Source: Leptobrachium leishanense (Eukaryota; Chordata; Amphibia; Anura; Megophryidae). Taken from it: a stretch of DNA of 64,000 bases. Each line of letters opens with the position of its first letter. The first letter of the stretch is position 1. Where the stretch lies: contig CM019063.1 of assembly GCA_009667805.1 (NCBI GenBank), positions 60,620,881 through 60,684,880 on the forward strand, written 5' to 3'. Of this stretch, positions 49,072 through 60,317 are shown piece after piece. The notes under the pieces are model-generated. The model did no database searches. It was not told the origin of the DNA and worked only from the letters and a program-made list of their open reading frames with translations. Position numbers and translations under genes: made by a program.

Positions 49072-49434
49072 CTATTTCTTTTCTTTCTCTGAGTACACAG
49101 GTGTCCATTCACTCAGTGGTGCCGGTAGGAGTGCAGCCACCACTGGTTTTGCTTTGTATCGTGCCAATTCTCCATGGTTTCCCCAGACAAATTCTTTTTT
49201 CGGGAAATAGTATCGCCATGCGAAGAACAGCAGATCTTGTCTGTCTTGTGTATCTCTTACTGCTGGTATGAAAAAGTTCATTGCACTTTTCTTCATTCTT
49301 GGCAGTCTGTTTTTGATAAGGATCTCCTTGAGGAAGAACCTTACCAACGGGGCTTGGTATTCTTCTGCTCCCAACTCTCCCAAACTTAGCAGTATTCGTG
49401 TAATCCGTAAATTATTATGAGGATTGGTTGTCAA
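49072..49434 (-). pseudogene. ERV pol, segment between RNase H and integrase
   Basis: About 120 codons in the frame of the integrase but ending in TAG just before it. No motif is named. By position it is the N-terminal extension of integrase. Sequence to 49,620 has no open continuation. Confidence 0.5.
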
Positions 49435-49620
49435 ATTTTCAAAACGTGAGGCGAAATTTTCTGCTCATTCAACTTCAGTTATTTTTGTGTCTTCTTCACC
49501 CTCCCCCATTACTTTTACGCCGAAGAATTTCAGCATCATTCTGTAGGCTCTGCGTAGTCTTTGCTGAACTTCTGAGGTGTTAATCATTAGGCGTGTCTCT
49601 TGCGGATTCAGAGGAGTGGA

Positions 49621-50891
49621 CTAGAAATTTCGGCCTTGAGTCTGAGTTGGGAAAAACCATTGGATATAGTCATGATTAAGTTCTAATAGTTCGTAATCAT
49701 CTTGCCATTTGTGCAAAATTATTTCAATGAACTCGCCTTTGGGTTCAAATCTTCTCCAATTCATGTAGAATTCGTAGTTTGGCATGGGAGGTTGAGGCTC
49801 TTGCTTGCAGAGTAGGACTTTGGCTTGATCAATTGTTAGCGGTGGTTTTGCAGCTGCTTTTGCGGCTTGATCAGCACGCCTGTTGCCTTTTGGGATTTCA
49901 TCATGACCCTTTTGGTGGCCACGACAGTGCATGATACTGACAGCGCTTGGTTTCCATACAGCTTCTAGGAGGGCCGCGATTTCAGCTGCATACTTGATTT
50001 GTTGTCCTGAGGAAGTGAGTAGGCCTCTCTCTTTGTAGAGTGCACCATGTGCATGGACTGTCATGAAGGCATACTTGGAATCAGTGTAGATATTTACTCT
50101 TTTGCCTTCGGAGATTTCTAGAGCTCTGGTTAGAGCTGTTATTTCAGCCAGTTGTGCAGATGTATGGCCTGGTAGTGGTTTTGCTTCGATAATTTCTTCT
50201 GCTGAGACTACTGCATAGCCGGAGACTTTCTTCCCATCATCCATGTAGCTGCTACCATCGGTGAATAGCTGTAGATCGTATTTGTCTAGGGGTACGTCTT
50301 TCAAATCTGGCCTGCTACTGAACACTTCTTCCATGACTTGGAGGCATTCATGATTTGGATCCTCTTCACAGTCAGGCAGTAGAGTAGCAGGGTTCAAGGT
50401 AGCGATGAGGTCCAAATGAACCCGTGGATTTTCACACATCATAGCTTGGTACTTCGTCATCCGGCTATTACTGAACCAGTAGCTTCCTTTCACATCCAGC
50501 AGGGCCTTGACAGCATGGGGCACCTTGGCATGAAGAACTTGTCCAAGGATCAACTTGTCTGCTTCCGCTATCAGCATTGCGGTGGCTGCCACTGCTTTCA
50601 GGCATGGGGGTAGGCCGCAGGCCACAGGGTCGAGTTGCTTGGAGAGGTAGGCCACAGGCCTTAGCCGAAACTTTGGATCAACACTCCTGTTGCTGTTTGA
50701 TTGTGTTCATGCACATACAGCTGGAAGGGCTTGCTGTGATCTGGTAGTCCCAGTGCAGGAGCTTCCATCAACAGTGTCTTTAATTTCAGGAACGCTGCTG
50801 TTTGCTCTTCTTCCCAGTGGAAGGGGTCTTGTTCCCCCCCTTTGTGGCTTGATGAAGGGGCTTGGCAATATCTGCGAAATTGGGGATCCAC
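49621..50891 (-). pseudogene. ERV RT connection and RNase H
   Basis: From 50,655 down the frame is open and shows the RNase H residues in LFTDGSSYMDD, SAQLAEITALTRALE, NIYTDSKYAFM and MHCRGHQKGH with NRRADQAAK. The segment at 50,661-50,891 (FHWEEEQTAAFLKLKTLL) is the connection part; a stop near 50,658 separates the two. Confidence 0.85.
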
Positions 50892-51061
50892 AGGCGGCAG
50901 AAGCCTGCAGCTCCCAGAAACTCACAGACTTGTCTTTTGGTCCTTGGTTGGGGTATTCGGCATACTGCTTCTTTTCTTTCTGCCCCCAATGCACGTTTGG
51001 TACCTGTTAACTGGAAACCCAGGTACTTTACACTTTCTTTGCATATTTGTGCTTTCTTTCT
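50707..51061 (-). pseudogene. ERV RT thumb region, frameshifted
   Basis: QVCEFLGAAGFCRLWIPNF at about 50,880-50,940 marks the RT thumb. It is separated from the palm by an in-frame TGA near 51,062 and from the connection by a frameshift close to a run of C at about 50,835-50,841. Confidence 0.75.
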
Positions 51062-51835
51062 TCACACTCTGTATCCTGCTTGGCATAGTAAATGTAGCAG
51101 GGCTTTTGTGGCAGATAAACAGTCTTTTTCTGTGGGAGAAGCCAGTAATAAATCATCTACATATTGTAACAAGACAACTTTGTCTGGCTGAGCGTTGAAG
51201 GCGAGGAGATCTTGGCTGAGCGCGCATCCGAAAATCGTGGGCGAGTTCTTGAATCCTTGAGGGAGGCGTGTCCAAGTCATTTGATGGCGCGCCCCCGTGG
51301 TGGACTCTTCCCACTGAAATGCAAAAAGGGGCTGGCTTGCTGGAGCCAGGCGGATGCAAAAGAAAGCGTCTTTTAAATCAAGCACTGTGTAATATTTTGT
51401 ATCTCCGGGAATTAACGCCAGCAAATTGTATGGATTGGGAACCACAGGGTGTAGGGTTACTGTGGCTTCGTTGACAGCTCGTAAATCTTGGACCGGGCGG
51501 TACTCTTGTGTGCCCTCTTTCAGTACTGGCAACAGGGGTGTGTTCCACGGTGACACGCAGAATTTCAATATGCCGTGGTCTTTAAGTCTCTGTAAATGTG
51601 TCTGGATATTCTGCTTGTCTTTTTGTGGGATATGATATTGTCTTAAAGCCACAGGCGTTGCACCAGGTTTTAAATCGACGTATACTGGGGGAATATTTAC
51701 AGCTAGTCCGGGCGGATTTTCCTCTGCCCACACCCCAGGAATTTCGAGGAGTAGTGTGTGCGGGTCCGGGCTTGCCGGCGGCGTTGGTGCTGTGCGCCAT
51801 TCTTCCTCTCTTGGCATAATTACTGCAATTTTCAT
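51062..51835 (-). pseudogene. ERV reverse transcriptase, fingers and palm
   Basis: A 257-codon open part with YTVLDLKDAFFCIRLA (first catalytic Asp), LPQGFKNSPTIFG and LLQYVDDLLLAS (YVDD box). This copies retroviral RNA to DNA. It starts right after a stop at 51,839 and in a different frame from the protease, so a frameshift must lie at about 51,840-51,900. Confidence 0.9.
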
Positions 51836-51887
51836 AGATCAGGGGTTCTGGATGGCTGGGTTGTACTGCCGAACAGAGCTGCCACTC

Positions 51888-52238
51888 TCAGGCAGGTCTA
51901 ATTGAGCGTGTCCCCCCGGGAAGGAACGTAATTTGGGCTTGCAATTTGCAAAGGATATCCCGCCCCAGGAGCTGGATGGGACATTCGGGCATATACAAAA
52001 ATTCATGTTCAACATTATGCCCACCCACACTACACTTTCGAGAAGCAAGGAAAGGGTACTTAGCAGACACTCCCATTGCTCCCATAATATCAACTTCATT
52101 TCCCACTGGGGGAGCAATTTGCTGAGTTACAACAGAATATTCGGCACCGGTGTCAACCATAAAAATTTCATCTTTATTTCCCACTCTCATAGTGACCGTG
52201 GGCTCGTGGTTACCAAGCGGGATGGGCCCAGGTCCTTG
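51888..52238 (-). pseudogene. ERV protease
   Basis: IFMVDTGAEYSVV is the aspartic protease active site (DTG). The part lies in the same frame as gag, after the TGA at 52,239-52,241. It reads LLGRDILCKLQAQITFLPGG before a stop at 51,888; the other frame continues with family-like sequence, so one base was lost or gained near 51,900. Confidence 0.8.
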
Positions 52239-53247
52239 TCAATATGCATCCTGCCCCTCAAATGACGTTCCCGCCAATCCCACAAACCCTGCTCCGACAC
52301 CCTCATTTCTCTCATATCTGCCGTCTGTTACCTGACCATTGGTGGCTTGACCTCCCGATTCTCCAACCTCCCCTTGTCCCCCAAATTTAGCCAAAAATGC
52401 AGGACAGTCGTTTTTCCAGTGACCTTCACCCCGGCACCAGGCGCACTGGTTGGGTCCCAGGGGTTCCCTAGGGGCTCCCCTACCTCTTCCTCTAACTCCC
52501 CTACCCCTTGCTCTCCCTCTGTCCGGGCCACCTCGTCCTCCACCATTTCCCATATAACCTACAACACCTGTGTGTCCCCTCTGTCTCTTCATCTCCTCCC
52601 GTTTTTCCTCTAAATCCCGGTTATGAAACACTTTATTAGCAATCTCTACCAATTCGCTAATACCTTTTCCCAAAAACCCATCTAATCTCTGTATTTTATT
52701 CCGTATATCCCTCTGTGACTGTTCCACAAACGAAGAATTAATTAACCTCTGATTCTCCGCTGCCTCTGGATCAATAGGACTATACATCCTATATGCCTCT
52801 AGTAATCTTTCCAGAAATGCGCTTGGAGACTCCTTAGATTCTTGTACCACGTCTGCTATTTTTCCCATGTTTGTGGGTTTCTTCCCTCCCGCTTTAACAC
52901 CCATTATTACTGCTGTTCTGTACGTCTGCAGGTGGGCAATACCCTCTGCGGTGCTATACGGCCACTTGGGATCTGTTTTGGGATAGTGTTCCTCTGCCCA
53001 CGCTTCTGGCTGGGGCTTAGCATCTGCTACGGCTTGGGCGAGTAAAATCTTCTGCGCGCTACTATTTATCCGGGCTCTTTCCTCTGTGGTAAACATTGTC
53101 AACATTAATTGCTGACAATCTGCCCATGTGGGGTTATGTGTGAGCATAACTGACTCTGTCATACTGGCCACTGCTGTGGGATTAGTGGAGTACAGTGGTG
53201 TGTGTGTTTTCCAGTTAAAAAGATCTGTTGTCGTGAATGGGACATAT
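52239..53247 (-). pseudogene. ERV gag, capsid and nucleocapsid part
   Basis: Open from the Gypsy junction. It encodes capsid sequence (WADCQQLMLTMFTTEERARI, DLEEKREEMKRQRG) and an arginine/glycine-rich stretch with one CCHC zinc knuckle, CAWCRGEGHWKNDC. It ends with TGA at 52,239, followed in frame by the protease. The other half is at 60,318-61,137; the reading frame is the same on both sides of the insertion. Confidence 0.88.
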
Positions 53248-53797
53248 TGTAACGTTGGGGGCTTCCAGCCCTACCTGTGTGCTTGAGGACAGCAAGTCTG
53301 ATGCTGCTCGCTGACCACTGCCCGGTTTAAATGGAGACAGGCAGGGAGGTGATTGCATGAGGTGTGGCTTGAGTGGGGGGCGTGGTCTGGTGAAGGTCTT
53401 TAAAAACCCTCAGTATAGTTTCAGAAGTTGCCAGATCGTGGTTATCCATACCTGAGCTCCTTGTACCTGACTGCTATATTGATTTAACCTGTTATTGACC
53501 TCTGCTTGTGTTCTGACCATTCTGCCTTCTGTTGCCCTAGACTATTTTCTTGTACTACGCTACTGCTCTGATACCGACCCGGCTATTCCATTTGACCATT
53601 CTGAACTCTGTATTCCTGACTCTGGCTCGGCTGACTCCTCTCCGTATTGTTAACCCTTTTCTGTCTAGCTAGTTTACCTGGCCAATTCTAAGGACCAGAC
53701 AGATAGGGATCATTCACAGCTACACTGTTGGTAGCTTTTGGGTTTTGTGGAGTGCTGGGGGTTAAGTACTGCATGGTGGGATCCGGGAACCTTGACA
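53248..53797 (+). repeat. Gypsy 5' LTR
   Basis: TATA-like TTTAAAAACC at 53,399-53,408 lies about 30 bases before GCCAGATCGT (53,430-53,439). That segment is the reverse complement of ACGATCTGGC (53,800-53,809) just outside the LTR, which makes it the likely RNA 5' end and self-primer. Confidence 0.9.
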
Positions 53798-53812
53798 TTA
53801 CGATCTGGCCAA
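53798..53812 (+). other. Gypsy self-primer binding site
   Basis: ACGATCTGGC, starting two bases after the LTR, is exactly complementary to LTR bases 53,430-53,439. It does not look like a tRNA 3' end (no TGG start). The Tf1/sushi group uses such RNA self-priming. The right LTR has one change in the matching segment (GCCAGATCAT). Confidence 0.7.
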
Positions 53813-53813
53813 T

Positions 53814-54833
53814 ATGGATCCCGCAGATTTAACACAGCACTTGGCTACCTTTGTATCCAGACAGGATGAGCAGGATCATAGGATGGATCAGTTTGCCATT
53901 TCCTTACAAACTATCCTGAATCGTACTGCACACCTGGAACCGGTTGGGGTTGCACCCCCGCCTGCTATACCTGAGCCCCCTGTCGTTCAGACATCCCAGG
54001 TACACATGACCGCTCCTATGAGGTTTGACGGTACTCCCTCTGAGTGCCGGGGATTTTTGGTCCATGTGGATATTCATTTTAAATTAAATCCACAAATGTT
54101 TTTCTCTGACATTGCCAAAGTGGGGTTTATTATTAACCATCTGTCTGGCAGAGCGTTGACATGGGTGACTCCTTTATGGGAGGCAGAAATACCTATTGTA
54201 CGGGATTATAAAGAATTCATAGCCGAGTTACAACGTACATTTAATCCTACCAGAAAGGCCACGATAGCCGGCAAATCCTTGTTCCGCATACGTCAAGGGA
54301 ACAGGACTGTGTCTGATTATGCCATAGAATTTAAAACCTTAATTTCTGATGTGAACTGGACAAATGAGACACTGGTTCTGGCTTTTATGGAGGGGTTATC
54401 AGAGTCGTTGATGCATGAATTAGCTCCACGTAAACTACCTGCGGTATTGTGTGAACTCATTGACTACTGTATAGATCTGGATAATCAGATAAGGGATAGA
54501 AGGACTCCAATCGAGAGACCCAAGAGACCGTTACCTAGGTTGGCCCCTGTCTTTCAAGCACCACCCAGAGAGTTATCTCCTCCTTCAGAGCCTATGCAAC
54601 TAGGCCATACTAGGCTTACAGAGGAGGAGAGAACAAGGCGTTTTCGTGAGGGATTGTGCCTGTATTGTGGTTTGGAGGGACATGTACGATTTCAATGTCC
54701 TACTCGCCCTAAGCTGCATGATAAGCCGGAAAAACTACCGCACCTAAGGCAGCTGAGGAGACAGGCCTTGGGTGTGACATGCATGTCTCCTATCAAAGAC
54801 ACTAAACTTATGTTACCAGTATCCTTGGCTTAG
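53814..54833 (+). CDS. Gypsy gag
   Basis: 339 codons from ATG at 53,814 (MDPADLTQHLATFVSRQDEQ). It has a sushi-type capsid region (MRFDGTPSECRGFLVHVDIH, FNPTRKATIAGKSLFRIRQG) and one CCHC knuckle (CLYCGLEGHVRFQC). It forms the particle and binds RNA. It ends with TAG at 54,831; the same frame continues into the protease. Intact. Confidence 0.93.
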   Translation: MDPADLTQHLATFVSRQDEQDHRMDQFAISLQTILNRTAHLEPVGVAPPPAIPEPPVVQTSQVHMTAPMRFDGTPSECRGFLVHVDIHFKLNPQMFFSDIAKVGFIINHLSGRALTWVTPLWEAEIPIVRDYKEFIAELQRTFNPTRKATIAGKSLFRIRQGNRTVSDYAIEFKTLISDVNWTNETLVLAFMEGLSESLMHELAPRKLPAVLCELIDYCIDLDNQIRDRRTPIERPKRPLPRLAPVFQAPPRELSPPSEPMQLGHTRLTEEERTRRFREGLCLYCGLEGHVRFQCPTRPKLHDKPEKLPHLRQLRRQALGVTCMSPIKDTKLMLPVSLA

Positions 54834-55240
54834 GAGACCAAGACCACACATAACACCGCTTTTGTGGATTCTGGGGCTGCTGGTAACTTTATTGATGTTA
54901 ACTACGCTTCTTCCATTTCTCTACCTCTGGTTGTAAGAGAGACACCCTTAGCCGTTGAAGCCATAGATGGCAGGCCGTTATCCTGCCCTAGGATTACTCA
55001 CGATACGATTACAGTAGTTCTTACTACTGGTCTCTTGCATAAAGAAAAGATCATATTCCAAGTTATCCACTCACCTTCCAATCCTGTTGTACTTGGTTTC
55101 CCCTGGTTGGTGGAACACAATCCCGTTATTGATTGGGTTAAAGGAGAGATACTGTCTTGGAGTTCTGCATGTTTTGGGACTTGTTTAATACCCATTCAGC
55201 ATGTCGGTGCCCTGAACACACCCACAGCCCTCCATTGTCT
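54834..55240 (+). pseudogene. Gypsy protease
   Basis: In frame with gag after its TAG. FVDSGAAGNFIDV holds the aspartic protease active site (DSG). VLGFPWLVEHNPVIDWVKGE is the typical end. The frame stays open to 55,391, but family-like sequence changes frame between about 55,200 and 55,245, where the RT frame takes over. Expression could be by stop readthrough and frameshift, or the element has mutated. Confidence 0.8.
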
Positions 55241-55244
55241 ACTG

Positions 55245-57587
55245 AAGTTCCTGAACAATATGCAGACCTCAGGGCTGTATTTGATAAAAGAAAGGCAGAC
55301 AAACTACCTCCACATAGACCATATGATTGTGCTATTGATATTCATCCGGGTACCATGCCTCCTCGAGGCAAAGTATATCCTCTTTCCATAAAGGAGAACC
55401 AAATTATGGAGGAGTATATCAAGGAGAATTTGGAGAGAGGTTTTATCCGACGTTCCTCTTCTCCAGCAGGGGCAGGATTCTTTTTTGTGTCGAAAAAAGA
55501 GGGAGATTTACGCCCGTGTATTGATTATAGGGGGCTTAACAAGATCACCATTAAGAACGTGTACCCTATCCCTCTCATATCGGAACTGTTCGACAGGTTA
55601 AGAGGTTCAGCAGTATACACCAAACTTGATTTAAGAGGAGCTTACAATTTGATACGCATAAAAGAGGGGCATGAGTGGAAAACAGCATTTAACACCAGGA
55701 GTGGGCATTATGAATACTTGGTCATGCCTTTCGGTCTTTGTAATGCTCCAGCGGTATTCCAGGATTTTATTAACGATGTGCTCAGAGATTTCTTGCAAAC
55801 CTTTGTTATAGTATACCTAGACGATATATTGATTTACTCTCCCGATCTGAAAACCCACCATGCACATGTCAGACAGGTATTAGCTAAATTACTGGACAAT
55901 GGTCTTTTTTGCAAACTAGAGAAGTGTTTATTCGACATTACTACTGTGAAATTCCTTGGGTACATTATCACTCCAGAGGGTTTTGAGATGGATCCTTCTA
56001 AACTCACGGCCATCTCAGAATGGCCTCTTCCTCAAGGTCTCAAAGCCATACAGAGATTTCTGGGGTTTTCTAACTATTCTAGGAGATTTATCAAGAATTA
56101 TTCCGCTATAGCCTCTCCTATCATTAATATGACACGTAAAGGTCTGAAGAACCAGATCTGGTCTTCTCAATCTAAACAAGCATTCGAAGCCCTCAAACAG
56201 GCTTTCACTTCCGCTCCCGTGTTACGGCATCCTGATCCCAGGATTCCGTTTATTCTTGAGGTTGATGCTTCTGAGATAGGCATTGGGGCTGTCCTGTCTC
56301 AAAGAGAATCTCCAGGGAAACCACTACATCCTTGTGGGTTCTTTTCAAGAAAATTATCACCAGCAGAACGCAATTATGATATTGGCAACAGAGAATTGCT
56401 TGCTATTGTGTCTGCCCTGTCAGAGTGGAGACATTTGTTGGAAGGTACTCTTGATCCTTTGTTGATAATCACTGATCATAAGAACCTTACGTACATCGGG
56501 GATGCTAAACGTTTGAACTCGAGACAGGCCAGGTGGTCATTGCTACTGTCTCGGTTTAATTTTGTATTGACTTACAGACCAGGTGACCGCAATGTAAAGG
56601 CTGATGCCTTATCTCGTCAATATGACCCATATGAATCTAATACACAAGACCACAATCCTATAGTTCCTCCTGAACGTATTGTGGCTTCCACAGTCTTGTC
56701 TGTCTCCTCGCCTTTCCTGGAACGCCTCCAGGCAGCTGAAGTGGGGGCTCCACCTGACAAGCCCCCAGATATGTTGTTTGTACCTGAAAAGGAAAGACAA
56801 GAATTACTCATAATGTTTCATGATTCTAAACCAGCAGGTCATCCTGGTATTACTAAGACTCTTACCAGTATTTCCAGACAGTTCTGGTGGCCCACCATGC
56901 GACAGGACGTACGCCTGTTTGTTTTGGCTTGTCAAGTCTGTGCCAGAAGCAAAACCAGTAAAACCTTGCCTGTCGGTCTATTGCAGCCTTTACCCACGCC
57001 TAAGAGACCTTGGTCTCATCTGTCTATGGATTTTGTTGTGGACTTGCCGAAGTCCAAGGGTCATACTGTGGTTCTGACAGTTGTAGACCGCTTCTCCAAA
57101 ATGGCTCATTTTGTCCCTTTACCTAAGCTTCCTACAGCCAAAGAACTGGCGGTTGTCTTTGCTAGAGAGATTGTACGAATACATGGGGTTCCATCTGAAA
57201 TAGTCTCTGACAGAGGAGCTCAGTTCGTCTCTCGTTTCTGGAGGGTTTTCTGTGCGGAGATGGGGGTGCGATTGGCCTTCTCTTCAGCATACCATCCACA
57301 AACCAATGGGGCAGCAGAGAGGGCAAATCAGGGTCTCGAGCAGTACATACGTTGCTTTACCACACAACAACAAGACAATTGGTCGGAGTTGTTGCCCTGG
57401 GCTGAGTATGCACGTAATAACGCTGTTAATGAGACCACTGGCCACTCTCCTTTTTCTGCTATCTATGGTTTTTTCCCTCCGGCTCTACCGCTTCAGTTTA
57501 ATGAACAGGCCATCCCGGCTCTCGATGACCATCTCACTGAACTACAAGAGATTTGGAGACAGATTCGCGTAAATATGGAGCGCAATG
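55245..57587 (+). CDS. Gypsy RT, RNase H and integrase
   Basis: The frame is open from about 55,157 to the insertion at 57,588. RT: FFFVSKKEGDLRPCIDYRGL, YTKLDLRGAYNLIRI and FVIVYLDDILIYS (YLDD). RNase H: ILEVDASEIGIGAVLSQ, ERNYDIGNRELLAIVSAL, LIITDHKNLTYI. Integrase: zinc motif H in HPGI with CQVCARS, and catalytic D, D, E in LSMDFVVDLP, VSDRGAQF and NGAAERANQ. About 780 residues, full-length for this family apart from the missing C-terminus, which is separated by the insertion. Confidence 0.95.
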
Positions 57588-59215
57588 GAGGGGGGCGGAG
57601 CTGACTGCCGACAGGGAAGGTCGCATTCTGCTGAGCTCCTCGAGGTTTCCCTCAACTTTTGCTAATTCTTGCGACCTACCTTCAGCTGCTGTGCTCACAG
57701 GGGAGAGGACTGTGCAGGGGGACCCCCCGATATATGCCTGGTCTCTTCTGTGCTCTTTCGGAGTTGTTTGGGGCACTTTGCGGGCTCCAGCCTGCTTTCG
57801 AGGCCTACTTTGGGCGGCCATCTTTGAGCCTTTGTTGCAGTACTAAGGGGACCCGTATCCTCCCTTCCTTGCCGCGGTGGGGCACTGATGGAGTGCCTAG
57901 ATGGGTGCCTGGCTTGGTTACTGGAGGAAGGGGAGCGACCACTTACACGTGGGGATGTCCGGCGCCTTGTGGCTGAGATGCGACTCGGCCAGGATGCAGC
58001 TACTACGTCTGGAGATGTGACTGGGAGCCCCCTGTGTGGGTGTGATGCGCTTACCTGCTCCTTCGAACAGAGAGAAGAGGTATGGAGACCGGGGAGTGGC
58101 GGCCCTGAAGTTGCGTTGCAGCGGACCGGGTGTGGCGATCCGGCTGGGTCGCTTTGTGTACTGGCGGTGCCTAGCTTGCCTTCGGTCTGTGGGCTCTCGG
58201 GGGGAGCTGTCTGGATGGACTACGGGTCCGAGGAGGGCCCTGCGGCACTCGAGTCATCGGATAGATCTCCCTGCACGATGCTGCCGCCGGCCCAGCTGCT
58301 TCTTGTGACTCAGCGGAGTAAGACGTCTCCTGGTGGGCCTGGGACTGGGGCTGACTGGAAGCTGTGCGGATGGCTAGACCTACTCCCCCCGGATGTCCTT
58401 GGAGAGGTCCTGGGTCATAATCCACTCTTCGACTTGCTGCCCCAGCCGACTTCGTTGTTGCTCCTGGATGATGGATGCGGGGATAGCGTGTCTCTTATTT
58501 TTCCCCTGGACACTGGCTGAACTGGATGGCCCCACTGCTGGATTCCTGGATGCTGATTTCTCCTGCATAACTGTTTCCCCTTTTTCCCCCTCAGAAGTGT
58601 TTCCCCCCCGATGTCTTCCCCTGCTGACACTCCTACCCCCCCACACAGTTTTGAGGACTCTTGCCGATTTATTCTCCCCCACCCCCTCTGGGCTCTCTTT
58701 TGTGGACTCTACTTCATCTGACCAGGACGTGGTTTGGCGTGACGGTCCAGGCATCTAACCCCTTTTTTTTTTTTTTTTTTTTTACATTGTTTTTTTTTTT
58801 TGGGTGCGGGACGATGGGTTGCCCTGGGTGAGCCATTGGGATGGATACCATGGCTCTGACCGCTCCCTCTGGCCCCAGGACACCTGGCCCTGTGGCCCTT
58901 CCATGGCCTCCAGTTTCCTTGCGGGGTTGCTGGAGTGCGCCAGGAATGCCAGTTTTTTTTTCAGGGCTGTCCCCCCACCTTACTCCTTCTACCTCCCCCT
59001 TTTTTATTTTTTTTTATTTTTCTTTTTGTGGTTGCCCCACCCCATACCTGTTTAATGACGAGACCACCTCCCTGGTCACCTATATCGGAGTGCCCTTCCC
59101 TCTTTTATTTTTTGTTATCCCAGATGAACCTTGCTGGCTTTACTCGTTATTATTTGTATTTATGTCTGATTTACTGCTGACCTATTTCAAAATAAAATTT
59201 TGAATTATAAAAAAA
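57588..59215 (+). mobile_element. L1-ORF1-derived non-autonomous retroelement, copy 2
   Basis: A 17-bp duplication AAATATGGAGCGCAATG (57,571-57,587 and 59,216-59,232) and a poly(A)-rich tail after TTTCAAAATAAAATTTTG flank it. It begins GAGGGGGGCGGAGCTG, like the copy at 42,046. A conserved part near 57,888 encodes MECLDGCLAWLLEEGERPLT RGDVRR-like residues. The 3' part matches copy 1 (TACCATGGCTCTG, CCTTCCATGGCCTCC). No ORF2. It cuts the Gypsy integrase. Confidence 0.8.
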
Positions 59216-59232
59216 AAATATGGAGCGCAATG

Positions 59233-59834
59233 TTGCTGTCCAGAAACGCAAGGCTGACAGGCATAGGTTACAAGCTCCCTCCTATAACGTGGGGGATAGA
59301 GTTTGGTTGTCTACTAGGAATGTGAAGTTACGGGTGCCTTCTATGAAAATGGCACCTCGGTTTATTGGTCCATATAAGATCATTCGCCGCGTTAACCCTG
59401 TGGCTTATGCTCTTGCCCTTCCTAAACATCTTCGCTTGCACAACGTCTTTCACACCTCCCTACTGAAACCTTTGTTGTGTAACAGGTACACGCGGGTCGT
59501 TCCTCCTCCTCCACCTGTTCAGGTTGATGGTGAATCAGAGTATGAGGTTAGGAGGGTTTTGGATTCTAGGCTGTGCAGGGGTGTTCTGCAGTACTTGGTC
59601 GATTGGGTGGGCTATGGCCCGGAGGACCGGTCCTGGATTCGAGCTTCCGACATGTCTGCCTCTAGGTTGGTCAGGGCGTTCCATGCCTCGCACCCCGATC
59701 GCCCTGGTGGTCGTATTGCCGCTCGTCCTGTTGGTCGTCCGGTGGCCTCCCGTGCAGAAGGGGGTACTGTAACGTTGGGGGCTTCCAGCCCTACCTGTGT
59801 GCTTGAGGACAGCAAGTCTGATGCTGCTCGCTGA
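59233..59834 (+). pseudogene. Gypsy integrase C-terminus with chromodomain
   Basis: It continues the integrase after the insertion in an open frame: YNVGDRVWLSTRNVKLRVPS and FHTSLLKPLL, then a chromodomain EYEVRRVLDSRLCRGVLQYL with WVGYGPEDRSWIRASD, which guides insertion to modified histones. The frame runs on past the polypurine tract into the right LTR and stops at 59,835, about 67 bases inside it. Confidence 0.9.
59754..59767 (+). other. Gypsy polypurine tract
   Basis: GCAGAAGGGGGTAC directly precedes the 3' LTR; AGAAGGGGG is the likely primer for plus-strand synthesis. It overlaps the coding end of pol. Confidence 0.7.
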
Positions 59835-60317
59835 CCACTGCCCGGTTTAAATGGAGACAGGCAGGGAGGTGATTGCATGAGGTGTGGCTTGAGTGGGGGG
59901 CGTGGTCTGGTGAAGGTCTTTAAAAACCCTCAGTATAGTTTCAGAAGTTGCCAGATCATGGTTATCCATACCTGAGCTCCTTGTACCTGACTGCTATATT
60001 GATTTAACCTGTCATTGACCTCTGCTTGTGTTCTGACCATTCTGCCTTCTGTTGCCCTAGACTATTTTCTTGTACTACGCTACTGCTCTGATACCGACCC
60101 GGCTATTCCATTTGACCATTCTGAACTCTGTATTCCTGACTCTGGCTCGGCTGACTCCTCTCCGTATTGTTAACCCTTTTCTGTCTAGCTAGTTTACCTG
60201 GCCAATTCTAAGGACCAGACAGATAGGGATCATTCACAGCTACACTGTTGGTAGCTTCTGGGTTTTGTGGAGTGCTGGGGGTTAAGTACTGCGTGGTGGG
60301 ATCCGGGAACCGTGACA
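59768..60317 (+). repeat. Gypsy 3' LTR
   Basis: 550 bp, five substitutions from the 5' LTR (0.9 percent) and no indels, showing a recent insertion. One substitution falls in the self-primer segment. Confidence 0.96.

Larger units (their letters stand above)
53248..60317 (+). mobile_element. Ty3/Gypsy chromovirus (Tf1/sushi-like), young
   Basis: Two 550-bp LTRs (53,248-53,797; 59,768-60,317) start TGTAAC and end TGACA, differ at five positions, and are flanked by the 5-bp duplication CATAT (53,243-53,247; 60,318-60,322). It has gag, protease, RT, RNase H, integrase and chromodomain in that order, with a retroelement inserted late in the integrase. It is inserted in the ERV gag. Confidence 0.97.
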
